NCBI GenBank assembly: GCA_028281025.1
Contig: JANQKR010000029.1
Location: forward strand, 94,711-158,710
Source: Croceivirga sp.
GTDB taxonomy: Bacteria > Bacteroidota > Bacteroidia > Flavobacteriales > Flavobacteriaceae
DNA: 64,000 nucleotides
Reading direction: 5' to 3'
Part shown: piece by piece, positions 55,951-64,000 of the stretch
Layout: each line of letters begins with the position of its first letter
Numbering within the stretch: position 1 is the first letter of the stretch
Notes under the pieces: model-generated
The model's database searches: none
Seen by the model: the letters and a program-made list of their open reading frames with translations, nothing else
What the model was told of the DNA's origin: nothing
Translations under genes and position numbers: made by a program

Positions 55951-57837
55951 TCACTCAACTCGGATGACCTCCCCTTTTTCCAGATCTACCCTAAAGTGAT
56001 CGGAGGGCACCCCCTGTAGCATTTTGACAAATATCTTAGCAAAATCCCCAATCCTTTTTTGTGGCCCCTCCCCCTCGGATTGGAATCTACCCAATACTTC
56101 CAAATATTGTTGTAATCGATTGTGGCCAATATCGGTCAAAGCCAATTCATCTCCGTTTCGGACCTTATAAAAATCCACAATTAGGTCGAAACCGGTCCAT
56201 GACCGCAACTGGTCCCATGGCATTGTCTTATCTTCATGCATTGCCTTGGCCAACATATGATCCAGAGTGGCTTTATCCAAAATTTCACCGTGTACAAAGA
56301 GATTTAAATCCATTTTGGCGGCGACCCATAACTCTGCGCCATTTAGGGATAAGAGTAGGTTTTTGGACTCTTTGGGCCAATCATTTTTCAAAAACCGCAA
56401 TCGTACCAGTTCCCTTAAATGCCATTCGGTAAAATCTCCAAAGGTAGCTGAGGAAAGAATTTCGGCATCCCAAATATCTTGGGCCAGGGACGCTTTCAAA
56501 TAGGCATGTTCCATTTTATAGAGCGGAAAAAGTTCCTGAAAATTTGGAACCGTGTCCATCCGAATGGTCTCTACCTCTATTTCTTTGGATGATCTTAAGG
56601 TGGCTATTTTATATGCAGGACAATAGGCCGCCAGGGAAGGAACCTGAACATTGACCAAGGTATTGCCCGTTTTGGTGGTCCTAATTCCCGTATCATTGAT
56701 ATGCATATGTCCCCCAAAATGGATTTGTAATCCTGCCTCTGCAAATCCCTGTGCGATGGACTCCGAAGGAATACGATGCAACTGGAACGCGTTTTCCCCA
56801 AACATTTTGACCATTTCAATGGTGGCATCGTCGTTGAAGTCAACCATGGGATAATGGCTGAATGCAATAAGCATCTTTTCCCGCTTCTTGGCCATGGCAG
56901 CAACTTTTTCAACCCACGGAATCAAATGCCCCTTATGGGTGATTACCTGATTATAGCCAATACTGGCACTGCCGTAGTGTTTGGGATTTGAGGGGTAGTT
57001 TTTCGCTTCATCGTTGGGAATGTAAACATTACCGTCCAAGGCCAATAACCATAACCCTTCCATGGGCTCTACCAAATAGCTTGCATCCGGAATTTTTGTC
57101 CCATGGGATGCAATGGTGTAGGTTCTGTTTTCCAAGGTTGCCAATGGTAATGCCTTTTCATAGGAATAGGTTTCGGGGGTATACTCTGAAAAAGGGGTTT
57201 CCCAGTACAGATAATCATCCTTGGGGAAGAATCCATAATTTTTCAGTTCTGACAGCACCCCTTCATAGCCCATTTTTTGAATATCGGCAGTTACAATGGG
57301 CAAAAGATCATTGGCACTTTCCTTGGCCAGTTCCAATTGACTCACAATGGCCTGTTCCCGACCTCCTTTTCCCAAAAAGTCCGTTTTACCTGCCGGCATG
57401 GCAAAGGGCCTTACGGGGTCATGGTTTCCAGTGATGGCAAAAAAAGAGATGTTATATTGCTGGGAATAATCATCCAAAATTTGCCGTACGGCCCTAACAT
57501 TAAGGGGTTGTCCATCATCACTAAAGTCACCGGGGAGCACTACGTAGGACACGCCACGTTCAACCGCATCATCCAGGGCTGCCAAAAACGCAAAATAGTT
57601 TTCATTAAAGAGGCGGGTGGACCGCAACTGTGCCCCCATGGTTCTTATGGTGTTGTATTTTCCGGTCATAGGGTTTTTGACCCCGGAATAATCAATGTCA
57701 CCAAAAGTCCCATAAATGTCATGTAAGTGCACATCCGCCATAAAAGCAATTTTGAGAGGTTCCGTTGGCATTACCTGTCTTTCCCCACAGGCAGATAAAC
57801 ATCCAACAAGACACAAAAGGCAACCTATTTGAACCAT
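55951..57837 (-). CDS. Calcineurin-like metallophosphoesterase, lipoprotein
   Basis: 628 residues from the ATG at 57837, which begins a clean lipoprotein signal (MVQIGCLLCLVGCLSAC); an upstream ATG at 57912 would run into the PI-PLC gene. All metal-binding blocks are present: AFMADVHLHD, PGDFSDDG, ITGNHDP, FSHYPM and HFGGHMH. A long C-terminal part (residues 430-628) has no motif known to me. It would remove phosphate from an extracytoplasmic monoester or diester; next to a PI-PLC the likely substrate is inositol phosphate or a sugar phosphate. Confidence 0.9.
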   Translation of the reverse strand: MVQIGCLLCLVGCLSACGERQVMPTEPLKIAFMADVHLHDIYGTFGDIDYSGVKNPMTGKYNTIRTMGAQLRSTRLFNENYFAFLAALDDAVERGVSYVVLPGDFSDDGQPLNVRAVRQILDDYSQQYNISFFAITGNHDPVRPFAMPAGKTDFLGKGGREQAIVSQLELAKESANDLLPIVTADIQKMGYEGVLSELKNYGFFPKDDYLYWETPFSEYTPETYSYEKALPLATLENRTYTIASHGTKIPDASYLVEPMEGLWLLALDGNVYIPNDEAKNYPSNPKHYGSASIGYNQVITHKGHLIPWVEKVAAMAKKREKMLIAFSHYPMVDFNDDATIEMVKMFGENAFQLHRIPSESIAQGFAEAGLQIHFGGHMHINDTGIRTTKTGNTLVNVQVPSLAAYCPAYKIATLRSSKEIEVETIRMDTVPNFQELFPLYKMEHAYLKASLAQDIWDAEILSSATFGDFTEWHLRELVRLRFLKNDWPKESKNLLLSLNGAELWVAAKMDLNLFVHGEILDKATLDHMLAKAMHEDKTMPWDQLRSWTGFDLIVDFYKVRNGDELALTDIGHNRLQQYLEVLGRFQSEGEGPQKRIGDFAKIFVKMLQGVPSDHFRVDLEKGEVIRVE

Positions 57838-57877
57838 TTTACTGGTTTTTAGGTTTACCAAAATGGGTGCTACCGGC

Positions 57878-58948
57878 TTAGTCTTTAACACGTTCATAGG
57901 TTCCATCATCAAAAATCACCTGAAAACCAGAGGGAAACAGGGTCGTAGTAATATAATAATCTGTGGAAATCACTTGTGCACCAGAGGCTTTGGCTTTTTG
58001 GAACCTTGTGTAATCAAGGTTTCTGGCTTCTTTGGTACCTGTATCCGCACGTGTCCTGACCATATAGCCTTTTTGGATCAGATTCCCGATATATTCAAAA
58101 TTGTGAACCGGATCATTGACAATTCGAAAACCGGCCTCAGGGTTTCCTTCCTTGCTATTGACAAACATAGCGGCTTTGTGCAAGTTTGGGAAACCTTGCA
58201 GGTATCGACCAATTTTCTCTTCATTTTCATCCAAAACAAACAAGATGCGACCTCTGACCTCATCAAGATCGGGCCATCCCGATTGCAATACGGCTTCTTC
58301 CAAAGTCGGGTGGGTACCCCTTACAAAATCCGGGGTAATCAAATCTTCATCTTTAAAGACACTTCTGATTTCTTGGTCTAAACTGTCCAATGCATTTTTT
58401 GAAAAAGGTAAGGGTTTGGTCGTCCCATCCACTGTTTGGTCCTTGGCATTGATCAGAATAACGATCGGGGTATGATCTGGATGTTCAGCACTCCATTTTT
58501 TAATGGCGACCAATCCATTTTTGAAAAGCAGGTGATGACTTCTAAAATCGATGTCCTGGATATGGAACATTTTTAGACCCGGTCGGAGTAAGTCCTTTTT
58601 CAAATCGAATGGTATCGGGAGTACTCCCATGCCCTGAACAATACCCAGCCCCTTGGGATGGGCATAACGGCCACCAATGGGGTCATGAAATACATCCAGC
58701 TCCAAATTCCTTAGTCCCAAATCCAATTGTGTCCGTAATGGAGGATGTTCATATTGCAGGCTCATTGCAGCACTGCTATCCCTTATCCTCAGATACTGCA
58801 ACAAAGGCTCCTCAATGGCAATTTTATAGCTATTGTGGCTGCCTATTACCTGGATTTGGTTCCATTTAAGAGGTTCTTCCCGTGAACAGGCCATCAGTAG
58901 AACGGTTAAGGCCCATTGCAATATCATACGATTTGTCTTTGGTCTCAC
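57878..58948 (-). CDS. Ca-dependent phosphoinositide-specific phospholipase C, lipoprotein
   Basis: 356 residues. Signal MRPKTNRMILQWALTVLLMAC; the Cys is followed by SREEP, an acidic patch suggesting surface display. The PI-PLC X-type barrel is visible: IQVIGSHNSYKIAI (first catalytic His), LRNLELDVFHDP (Glu and Asp for Ca), MFHIQDIDFRSHH and VILINAKDQ. This is the Streptomyces antibioticus PLC1-like group. It cuts phosphatidylinositol or inositol phosphoglycolipids, freeing inositol phosphates. It lies between a GH92 gene and a phosphoesterase gene with gaps of 13 and 40 bases. Confidence 0.92.
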   Translation of the reverse strand: MRPKTNRMILQWALTVLLMACSREEPLKWNQIQVIGSHNSYKIAIEEPLLQYLRIRDSSAAMSLQYEHPPLRTQLDLGLRNLELDVFHDPIGGRYAHPKGLGIVQGMGVLPIPFDLKKDLLRPGLKMFHIQDIDFRSHHLLFKNGLVAIKKWSAEHPDHTPIVILINAKDQTVDGTTKPLPFSKNALDSLDQEIRSVFKDEDLITPDFVRGTHPTLEEAVLQSGWPDLDEVRGRILFVLDENEEKIGRYLQGFPNLHKAAMFVNSKEGNPEAGFRIVNDPVHNFEYIGNLIQKGYMVRTRADTGTKEARNLDYTRFQKAKASGAQVISTDYYITTTLFPSGFQVIFDDGTYERVKD

Positions 58949-58961
58949 ACTGCCTTCGTTT

Positions 58962-61298
58962 TTAATCGGTCAGGGAAAACGGCCTGTCTTCTTGCTGGGT
59001 GCCCCAGTTTTTATTGGGGTGTTCCCCCATTTCAAAATCGAGTACTCCACCCTTCATCATATCAAAATGGTTCAAGTAATTTTTAGTGATCGGAACGCCG
59101 TTTACCTTAAGCGATTGAATATATTTTTTGCCTTTTGATGCTCCCGGAGCATTGATTATCAATTCTTTGCCATTCTCCAAGGCAATGGTGATCTTATCAA
59201 AATGTGGCCCGGAAATCACGTACTCCGGTACGGAAGGTGCCACGGGATAAAACCCCAGGGCCGCAAAAACGTACCAGGCGGACATCTGCCCGGCATCGTC
59301 ATTACCGCTGAGTCCCCCCACCTCGCTGCTGTATTCCGTTTTCATGATGCGGTCCACCAGCTTCTGGGTTTTCCAAGGCTCCCCTGAAAAGTTGTACAAA
59401 AAGGGAATTTGGTGTCCCGGCTCGTTGCCATGCCAATACTGACCCGTCTTATGAAAATTGTCCAGATTTTGGTTGAACCCTTTTTCACCCCCCATAAGCT
59501 CCACAAGGCCACGAACATCGTGGGGAACATACCAGGTGTATTGATAGGGTGTTCCCTCGGTGATAAAGGGTTGTCGGACATACTTGTCAAAATCCGCAAT
59601 AAAGTTTCCATTGGCATACTTGCCCCGGACACAGGAATCCTGCGCGCTATAGACATGGCGATAGTTCCTGGCCCGTTCGGTCAAAATTTCCATATTTTTT
59701 TTGTCCCCTTTCTTTTTTGCGACACGGCTCAGTGCGAAATCATCAAAGGCGTATTCCAAGGTTCTTGATACCTGTTCGTTTTTATGAAAGGATTCCTCCA
59801 CCGAATCCTCCAACGGCACATAACCGTATTTGAGATAGGATTCCAAGGCTCGACGGCCTTTCCCTTGTTTGTACGCTTCAAAGTCTTTGGGCGATTCAAA
59901 GGCATTTTTGAGGAGATAGGCATATTGTTGATCCGTGAGGTCAATCACTCCCTTGATATGGGCATCGGCCACAGTGGCTATCACATGGTCACCGATCATG
60001 GCCGAGGTATAGTGGTTCCAACAGGGAAAAATGGGAAGCCAACCGCCCTGTTCGGCCATAAGGAACAAACTGTTCATCATCTGTGCATTTGCGGAGGGGG
60101 TAAGCAAATTAAACAGTGGATGCGATGCCCTGTAGGTATCCCACATGGAGAAATCCGTGAAATAGTCGCCTCCTCCGGTATTGCGCAACTGTTCCCCACC
60201 TGCAAAACTTCGGTATGTGCCATCCGCATCATTAAAAATTCTGGGCTGTAAATAGCTGTGATACAATGCGGTATAAAAAATGATTTTGTCCTCCTCGCTA
60301 CCACCTTCCACCCTGACCTTTGCCAATAGGCTTTCCCAAGTGGTTTTTAGGTTAGCTTTGGCCGATTCGAAGTTCAAACGCCGGGTTTCGCGCTCCAGGT
60401 TTTTCCTTGCCTGGGCAATGCCGGTAAAAGAAGTGCCCACCACGGCTTCAATCGTCTCGCCTTGTTCCACCTTAAAGGAAGCATAGCCCCCACTGTTTTT
60501 TTGATTGGAAATTTCAATTGCCTTTTCCAGGATTTCATTTTGGCGGTACACGCCGTAGCTTTCAAAACTTCGGGCGAATCGAACTACAAAATATCCGCTA
60601 AATCCGGCAGGTTCACCCCATCCCTGATAAATGCGATGTACGGGGTTGTACCCAACAATTTCATTGGATTCGGGCAAAATCTGCACAAAACCTTCCCCTT
60701 CATCACTGTTGGGATTTACCACCACATGGGCTTCCCCCTGTTTGTTAAACGTAAATTTGAAAAGACCGGAACGTTTGGTTGCCGTCATTTCAACAGTCAC
60801 GTCATAGTCTTCCAACTCTACTTCATAGACAAAAGGGGTGGCCCTTTCTTTTTTATGGGAAAACTTGGATCCCCTTTCCTCAGGAAGGCATTTAAGATTC
60901 CCTGAGATGGGCATAATCGTCATACTGCCATAATCCTGAACGCAGGAGCCGCTGAGCCAATGACTTCCCCTAAATCCCTGGATAATGGAATCGGTATAAT
61001 AGTAGGGGGCATGACATTTGGTTTCGGTCACCTTGGTCTGGGGTGTCCAGTTGGTCATTCCAAAAGGTACGGTCACATAAGGCACTACTTGGGCGTTGTT
61101 CTCTTTGCCATGCCCATGTTTTAAGGCACTTATAGTAGTGGCAGGTGCTGTGCCAATAAGGGGATTGACGTAGGTGACCAACGCCTTTTGGGAGGTATTG
61201 ACCATCGTTTCACAACCCAGCACCAAAAAAAAGACCACGCTTACCATGGCCATCCCATGATGGTTTTTTAATCTAGCCTTGAAAAAGACATCCTTCAT
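58962..61298 (-). CDS. GH92 exo-alpha-mannosidase, lipoprotein (canonical)
   Basis: 778 residues with a lipoprotein signal ending in LVLGC near residue 29. GH92 features: YVNPLIGTAPATT at the mature N-terminus, RGSHWLSGSC, YTWYVPHDVRGLVELMGG, the general-acid motif HGNEPGHQIPFLYNF (Glu codon at 59421-59423) and the base/Ca motif GNDDAGQMSAWY. GH92 enzymes are Ca-dependent inverting exo-alpha-mannosidases acting on N-glycan, yeast mannan or phosphomannan linkages. Its genes upstream and downstream on the same strand suggest that it trims mannose from the target of the locus. Confidence 0.94.
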   Translation of the reverse strand: MKDVFFKARLKNHHGMAMVSVVFFLVLGCETMVNTSQKALVTYVNPLIGTAPATTISALKHGHGKENNAQVVPYVTVPFGMTNWTPQTKVTETKCHAPYYYTDSIIQGFRGSHWLSGSCVQDYGSMTIMPISGNLKCLPEERGSKFSHKKERATPFVYEVELEDYDVTVEMTATKRSGLFKFTFNKQGEAHVVVNPNSDEGEGFVQILPESNEIVGYNPVHRIYQGWGEPAGFSGYFVVRFARSFESYGVYRQNEILEKAIEISNQKNSGGYASFKVEQGETIEAVVGTSFTGIAQARKNLERETRRLNFESAKANLKTTWESLLAKVRVEGGSEEDKIIFYTALYHSYLQPRIFNDADGTYRSFAGGEQLRNTGGGDYFTDFSMWDTYRASHPLFNLLTPSANAQMMNSLFLMAEQGGWLPIFPCWNHYTSAMIGDHVIATVADAHIKGVIDLTDQQYAYLLKNAFESPKDFEAYKQGKGRRALESYLKYGYVPLEDSVEESFHKNEQVSRTLEYAFDDFALSRVAKKKGDKKNMEILTERARNYRHVYSAQDSCVRGKYANGNFIADFDKYVRQPFITEGTPYQYTWYVPHDVRGLVELMGGEKGFNQNLDNFHKTGQYWHGNEPGHQIPFLYNFSGEPWKTQKLVDRIMKTEYSSEVGGLSGNDDAGQMSAWYVFAALGFYPVAPSVPEYVISGPHFDKITIALENGKELIINAPGASKGKKYIQSLKVNGVPITKNYLNHFDMMKGGVLDFEMGEHPNKNWGTQQEDRPFSLTD

Positions 61299-61351
61299 AA
61301 TAACTTCCTATCAACAAGAACCGGTACCCCATAAAGTCACCAAACCCTGGT

Positions 61352-62983
61352 CTAATCAATTTTTTCAATGGTATTATCCAAACGGGCATCGTTCTTAACA
61401 CCCACCGTTTTCTTTAACACAATTTGTTTATGTGCCGCAGGAGGGAGCGTAATATTGTTAAGATTTACCCTTTCCACATCATCAAAGATATAGGCGGGAC
61501 GGTAATCTTCATCATCCAATTGTAACGTCACATTTTTAAAGGTAATGTCCTTTACGTGCCTTACATAAAACCCCCAAGCGGGAAGTTCCCCGAACATGGA
61601 AAACTCTGGGTAGTCATTGATCTTTTCCGGCACTTGGTCCAATCTGCCCAACGGAATGTAGGCCATGCCTTTTGAGGCCCTGCCCGGAGCGGTAATCTCC
61701 ACATTTTCAATGGTTATATCCTCAACTTTGTGCCCAGGAATGCCCGTTATGGAAGAGGGAATGGGATTGTGAAAAAAATCCACTGCAGGCCCCCTCATAT
61801 CATAGTCCAAATCGGGTCTTCCAAACGGAACCTCAACTTTAATATCCTTTATATGGACATTTCTTATTTTACCGGGTTGTTTTCCGCTTCTGTGCCCTAG
61901 GCGGATAAAAATGGCGTTGCCCGTGTTCTTTGCCACGATATTGGAGACCTTGATATTCTCTATCACGCCCCCGTCCACACTTTCTATGGCAATGGCCGAA
62001 CGAAAGGTGTCAAAAACCTCAATACTATCTATGGTCACGTTTTTAAATCCACCATGGGAGGCCGTTCCAAATTTTAGTGCACTTGCACTGCTCTTTACGG
62101 TACAATTGGCAATGTATATACTATCGTTATAATGACCTGGGTAATATGATTTTAAGCAAATACCATCATCAGCCGAATCCACATCACAATGGGTCACCTG
62201 CACATTTTTACAATCGGTGATATCGATGCCGTCATTGTTCCAATAGGCCCTGTTGACCACTTTTAGATGGTCTAACTTCAGGTTTTCGCAAAGCTCAAAG
62301 GAAAGTCCCCAGCAAGAACCGTTGTACAAATCCAAATCCAAAATCTCCACATTCTTACAGGCAGAGAACCGAAAGAGTTTGGGCCTGGCCGTTTCATTGG
62401 GGCGCATTCTACGGTAATTGTATTTTGGGTCAATGCGCTCCCCAGTGTGGTGAAGGCTGTCTATGGCCAAGGCCAATTTCCTACCTTGGCCATCAATCCT
62501 GCCCCTACCATATATTTTGAAATCATTCGCTTTGTAGGCCACTAAAAAAGCCATTTGGGAATTGTCGTCTTTCTTGGGGGATTCCGGTTTGCCCTCCATG
62601 GTTATGTCCTTATAATCATATGGATTGGCACTTCCCAATAGTACCGCTCCCTCCTTCAAATAAAGACTTACATTTGATTTCATTTCCAAACTTCCCGAAA
62701 GGTACTGCCCCGAAGGAAATACCAAAGTTCCCCCACCTGCTTGGTTTACGCGGTCTATCAAAGCTTGTAAGGCTAAAGTATTCAGGGTATTGCCCCCTGA
62801 AACAACGCCGTACTCGGTAACTTTATACTCTAGGTCGTCAGTTTTCTTTATGTACGTTTGTTTGGCTATTTCCTTTGAAAGCGGTTTTTCTTTCGTTGTG
62901 ACTTTTTTGCAGGAACCAAGAAAGAGTAGGCTTGACAAAATGAGTTTAAAATATAAATACCGACAATTGAATAGCATAATCAA
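61352..62983 (-). CDS. GH28-like glycoside hydrolase, lipoprotein
   Basis: 543 residues. Signal ending in LLFLGSC; N-terminal domain with GGGTLVFPSGQYLSGSL starts a right-handed beta-helix. GH28 catalytic blocks are WNNDGIDITDC (usual NTDG), DSADDGICLKS (two Asp), GTASHGGFKNV (usual GHG) and RLGHRSG. The Asp residues are kept, so it is probably active, but the changed blocks suggest a substrate other than pectin. It lies between two GH92 genes, six bases after the partial one. Confidence 0.9.
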   Translation of the reverse strand: MIMLFNCRYLYFKLILSSLLFLGSCKKVTTKEKPLSKEIAKQTYIKKTDDLEYKVTEYGVVSGGNTLNTLALQALIDRVNQAGGGTLVFPSGQYLSGSLEMKSNVSLYLKEGAVLLGSANPYDYKDITMEGKPESPKKDDNSQMAFLVAYKANDFKIYGRGRIDGQGRKLALAIDSLHHTGERIDPKYNYRRMRPNETARPKLFRFSACKNVEILDLDLYNGSCWGLSFELCENLKLDHLKVVNRAYWNNDGIDITDCKNVQVTHCDVDSADDGICLKSYYPGHYNDSIYIANCTVKSSASALKFGTASHGGFKNVTIDSIEVFDTFRSAIAIESVDGGVIENIKVSNIVAKNTGNAIFIRLGHRSGKQPGKIRNVHIKDIKVEVPFGRPDLDYDMRGPAVDFFHNPIPSSITGIPGHKVEDITIENVEITAPGRASKGMAYIPLGRLDQVPEKINDYPEFSMFGELPAWGFYVRHVKDITFKNVTLQLDDEDYRPAYIFDDVERVNLNNITLPPAAHKQIVLKKTVGVKNDARLDNTIEKID

Positions 62984-62989
62984 AAGTTT

Positions 62990-64000
62990 TTACCCCTTTT
63001 TGGGTTTGGGTTTGTTTCCAAGTTCAAATTGTAAGACCCCTCCATGGGAAATTAAATTAAAGTCTATTAAACTTGAGTTGATTTCGTTTCCATTCCAAGT
63101 TACCTTTTGAATGAATATGTTTTCTGCGGAAAATCCATTTGTCTCTATGTGCAAAGGCTGTCCCGGGGTCTTGATTGCTATTTTCTTAAATAATGGGGTA
63201 GTCAAGGCCAACTGTGTGCTTCCGGGAAATACGGGATATAGCCCCATGGCCGAACAGACGAACCAAGCTGACATGGTTCCCGCATCATCATCCATTTCCC
63301 GAATATAACCATGTGGGGTGGCCTGAAATATTTTACGTGTACTGGGTGTTTTCCACTTCTCATGGGTGCCATACCAGTTGTTGGTTTTCTTGGTCATCAA
63401 CCGGTTCACCAATTTTTGGGTTTTCCATGGTGAACGGGTGTAGACATATAAATACGGAACTTGAATATCCGGCTGATTTCCAATATTAAAAAGCTCGTTA
63501 TCAAAAAAATAATCCAATTGTTCCTCAAACACTTCCTTCCCTCCCACTAACTCCTGGATGCCTTTTATATCATAGGGTACCAACCAACGGTATTGCCAAA
63601 GTGTACCCTCATAAAGCCCGTCCCCGTGCATGATATCGGAATTGTCACCCATGTTCCGAAACTTATCCTTCCATGTATCTTGGTATTGAAGTGCTTTTTT
63701 TAGATATATACTGTAATCCTCCTTCTTTCCAAGTTCCTTTGCCATTTGCGATAATGCCCACAAATCGTAACTGGATTCCAGCACATTGTCCGGTGTTTTA
63801 AAGGGCAGTCTTCTCGCTTCCTCCCGCAACTTGGGATAAATGGATTTGAGGTCAAAGGACAACAGTCCTTTCTGAAGGGCTTCCAAAAGTACTATGCTCG
63901 AATGTTCTGTCCGCACGGTGATAAAAGGTTCCTTTTCCGTGGCCCAATCAGGCTTGCCCTGCTGATACAGTTTTCCAATGGAACTTACCATGTCTTTATA
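62990..64000 (-). CDS. GH92 alpha-mannosidase-like protein, C-terminal part (Gln at the acid position)
   Basis: The frame is open to the window edge, so the N-terminal half is missing. The visible 336 residues carry RWLVPYDIKGIQELVGG, then the motif NIGNQPDIQVPYLY, where canonical GH92 has GNEPxxQ: the general-acid Glu is Gln (codon at 63473-63475). The base motif is MDDDAGTMSAWF. GH92 enzymes with Gln at this place are known to cut Man-alpha-1-phosphate-6-Man, in which the phosphate leaving group needs no acid. It therefore may be a phosphomannose-uncapping enzyme. First visible gene of the minus-strand run to 49191. Confidence 0.88.
   Translation of the reverse strand, partial: YKDMVSSIGKLYQQGKPDWATEKEPFITVRTEHSSIVLLEALQKGLLSFDLKSIYPKLREEARRLPFKTPDNVLESSYDLWALSQMAKELGKKEDYSIYLKKALQYQDTWKDKFRNMGDNSDIMHGDGLYEGTLWQYRWLVPYDIKGIQELVGGKEVFEEQLDYFFDNELFNIGNQPDIQVPYLYVYTRSPWKTQKLVNRLMTKKTNNWYGTHEKWKTPSTRKIFQATPHGYIREMDDDAGTMSAWFVCSAMGLYPVFPGSTQLALTTPLFKKIAIKTPGQPLHIETNGFSAENIFIQKVTWNGNEINSSLIDFNLISHGGVLQFELGNKPKPKKG

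Noticed and set aside
57277..57726. 149-codon plus frame
   Set aside because: Antisense to the metallophosphoesterase gene, which has all its motifs.
49191..64000. Standard Sus-type PUL
   Set aside because: No SusC/SusD pair is in the window; one could lie beyond 64000, so the locus is described by its enzymes only.

Overview
The window reads as the chromosome of a marine Flavobacteriaceae bacterium (Bacteroidota). Evidence: Bacteroidota-type promoters (TTTG, about 19 bp, TAnnTTTG) before several genes and the tRNA; many lipoproteins and TonB-free outer-membrane barrels; a one-piece hybrid two-component regulator (HTCS); a GYDIA-type GHMP kinase beside a class II HMG-CoA reductase; and gene pairs typical of the family (surE/lpxB, coaX to lptC to PpiD). 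The genus cannot be fixed from the sequence alone; a Muricauda/Maribacter/Zobellia-like organism is my guess.

Layout. 1-25.1 kb is core genome: end of PBP2 and RodA (elongation machinery), an EndA/NucA-type nuclease, Sua5, Prc protease, SurE, LpxB, an NlpC/P60 lipoprotein, ComEC, a peptide transporter next to a DPP-IV peptidase, two mevalonate-pathway genes, then a seven-gene minus-strand run coaX, barrel, TPR, lptC, small membrane protein, CNNM/CBS protein, PpiD. 25.2-28.7 kb is an accessory islet: tRNA-Phe, a copy of the tRNA 3' end, three minus-strand genes (AraC regulator, NAD(P)-binding protein, alpha/beta hydrolase with a Cys nucleophile), all bracketed by two identical 39-bp terminator-containing repeats. 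28.8-31.2 kb has an exported ADP-ribosylglycohydrolase and a second-type GAPDH. 31.2-34.7 kb has a structured 690-bp intergenic region followed by a rhodanese, TIGR04282-like, PNP and TIGR04283-like set that matches the accessory genes of arsenosugar biosynthesis. 34.7-47.5 kb mixes envelope proteins (a pseudo-amidase, a POTRA/Omp85 barrel, a GH113 lipoprotein whose start codon sits inside a terminator-like hairpin, a DUF547 protein), a flavoprotein plus membrane Fe-S redox pair, and two GT2 glycosyltransferases. A 161-bp MITE-like element lies at 47.56 kb, then a WYL regulator and its likely effector-binding target.

49.2-64 kb is the most interesting part. All genes are on the minus strand: a GH92 (cut by the window end; its general-acid Glu is replaced by Gln), a GH28-like protein, a canonical GH92, a lipoprotein Ca-dependent PI-PLC, a lipoprotein metallophosphoesterase, an HTCS regulator, an inositol oxygenase with all iron ligands, and a sodium/solute symporter. 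Read together they look like a locus that dismantles a mannosylated inositol-phosphate glycoconjugate (GPI anchor, phosphoinositol mannoside, GIPC or phosphomannan), frees inositol, imports it and oxidises it to glucuronate. I know of no described polysaccharide-utilisation locus with this gene set; that combination is inference from families and needs experimental proof.
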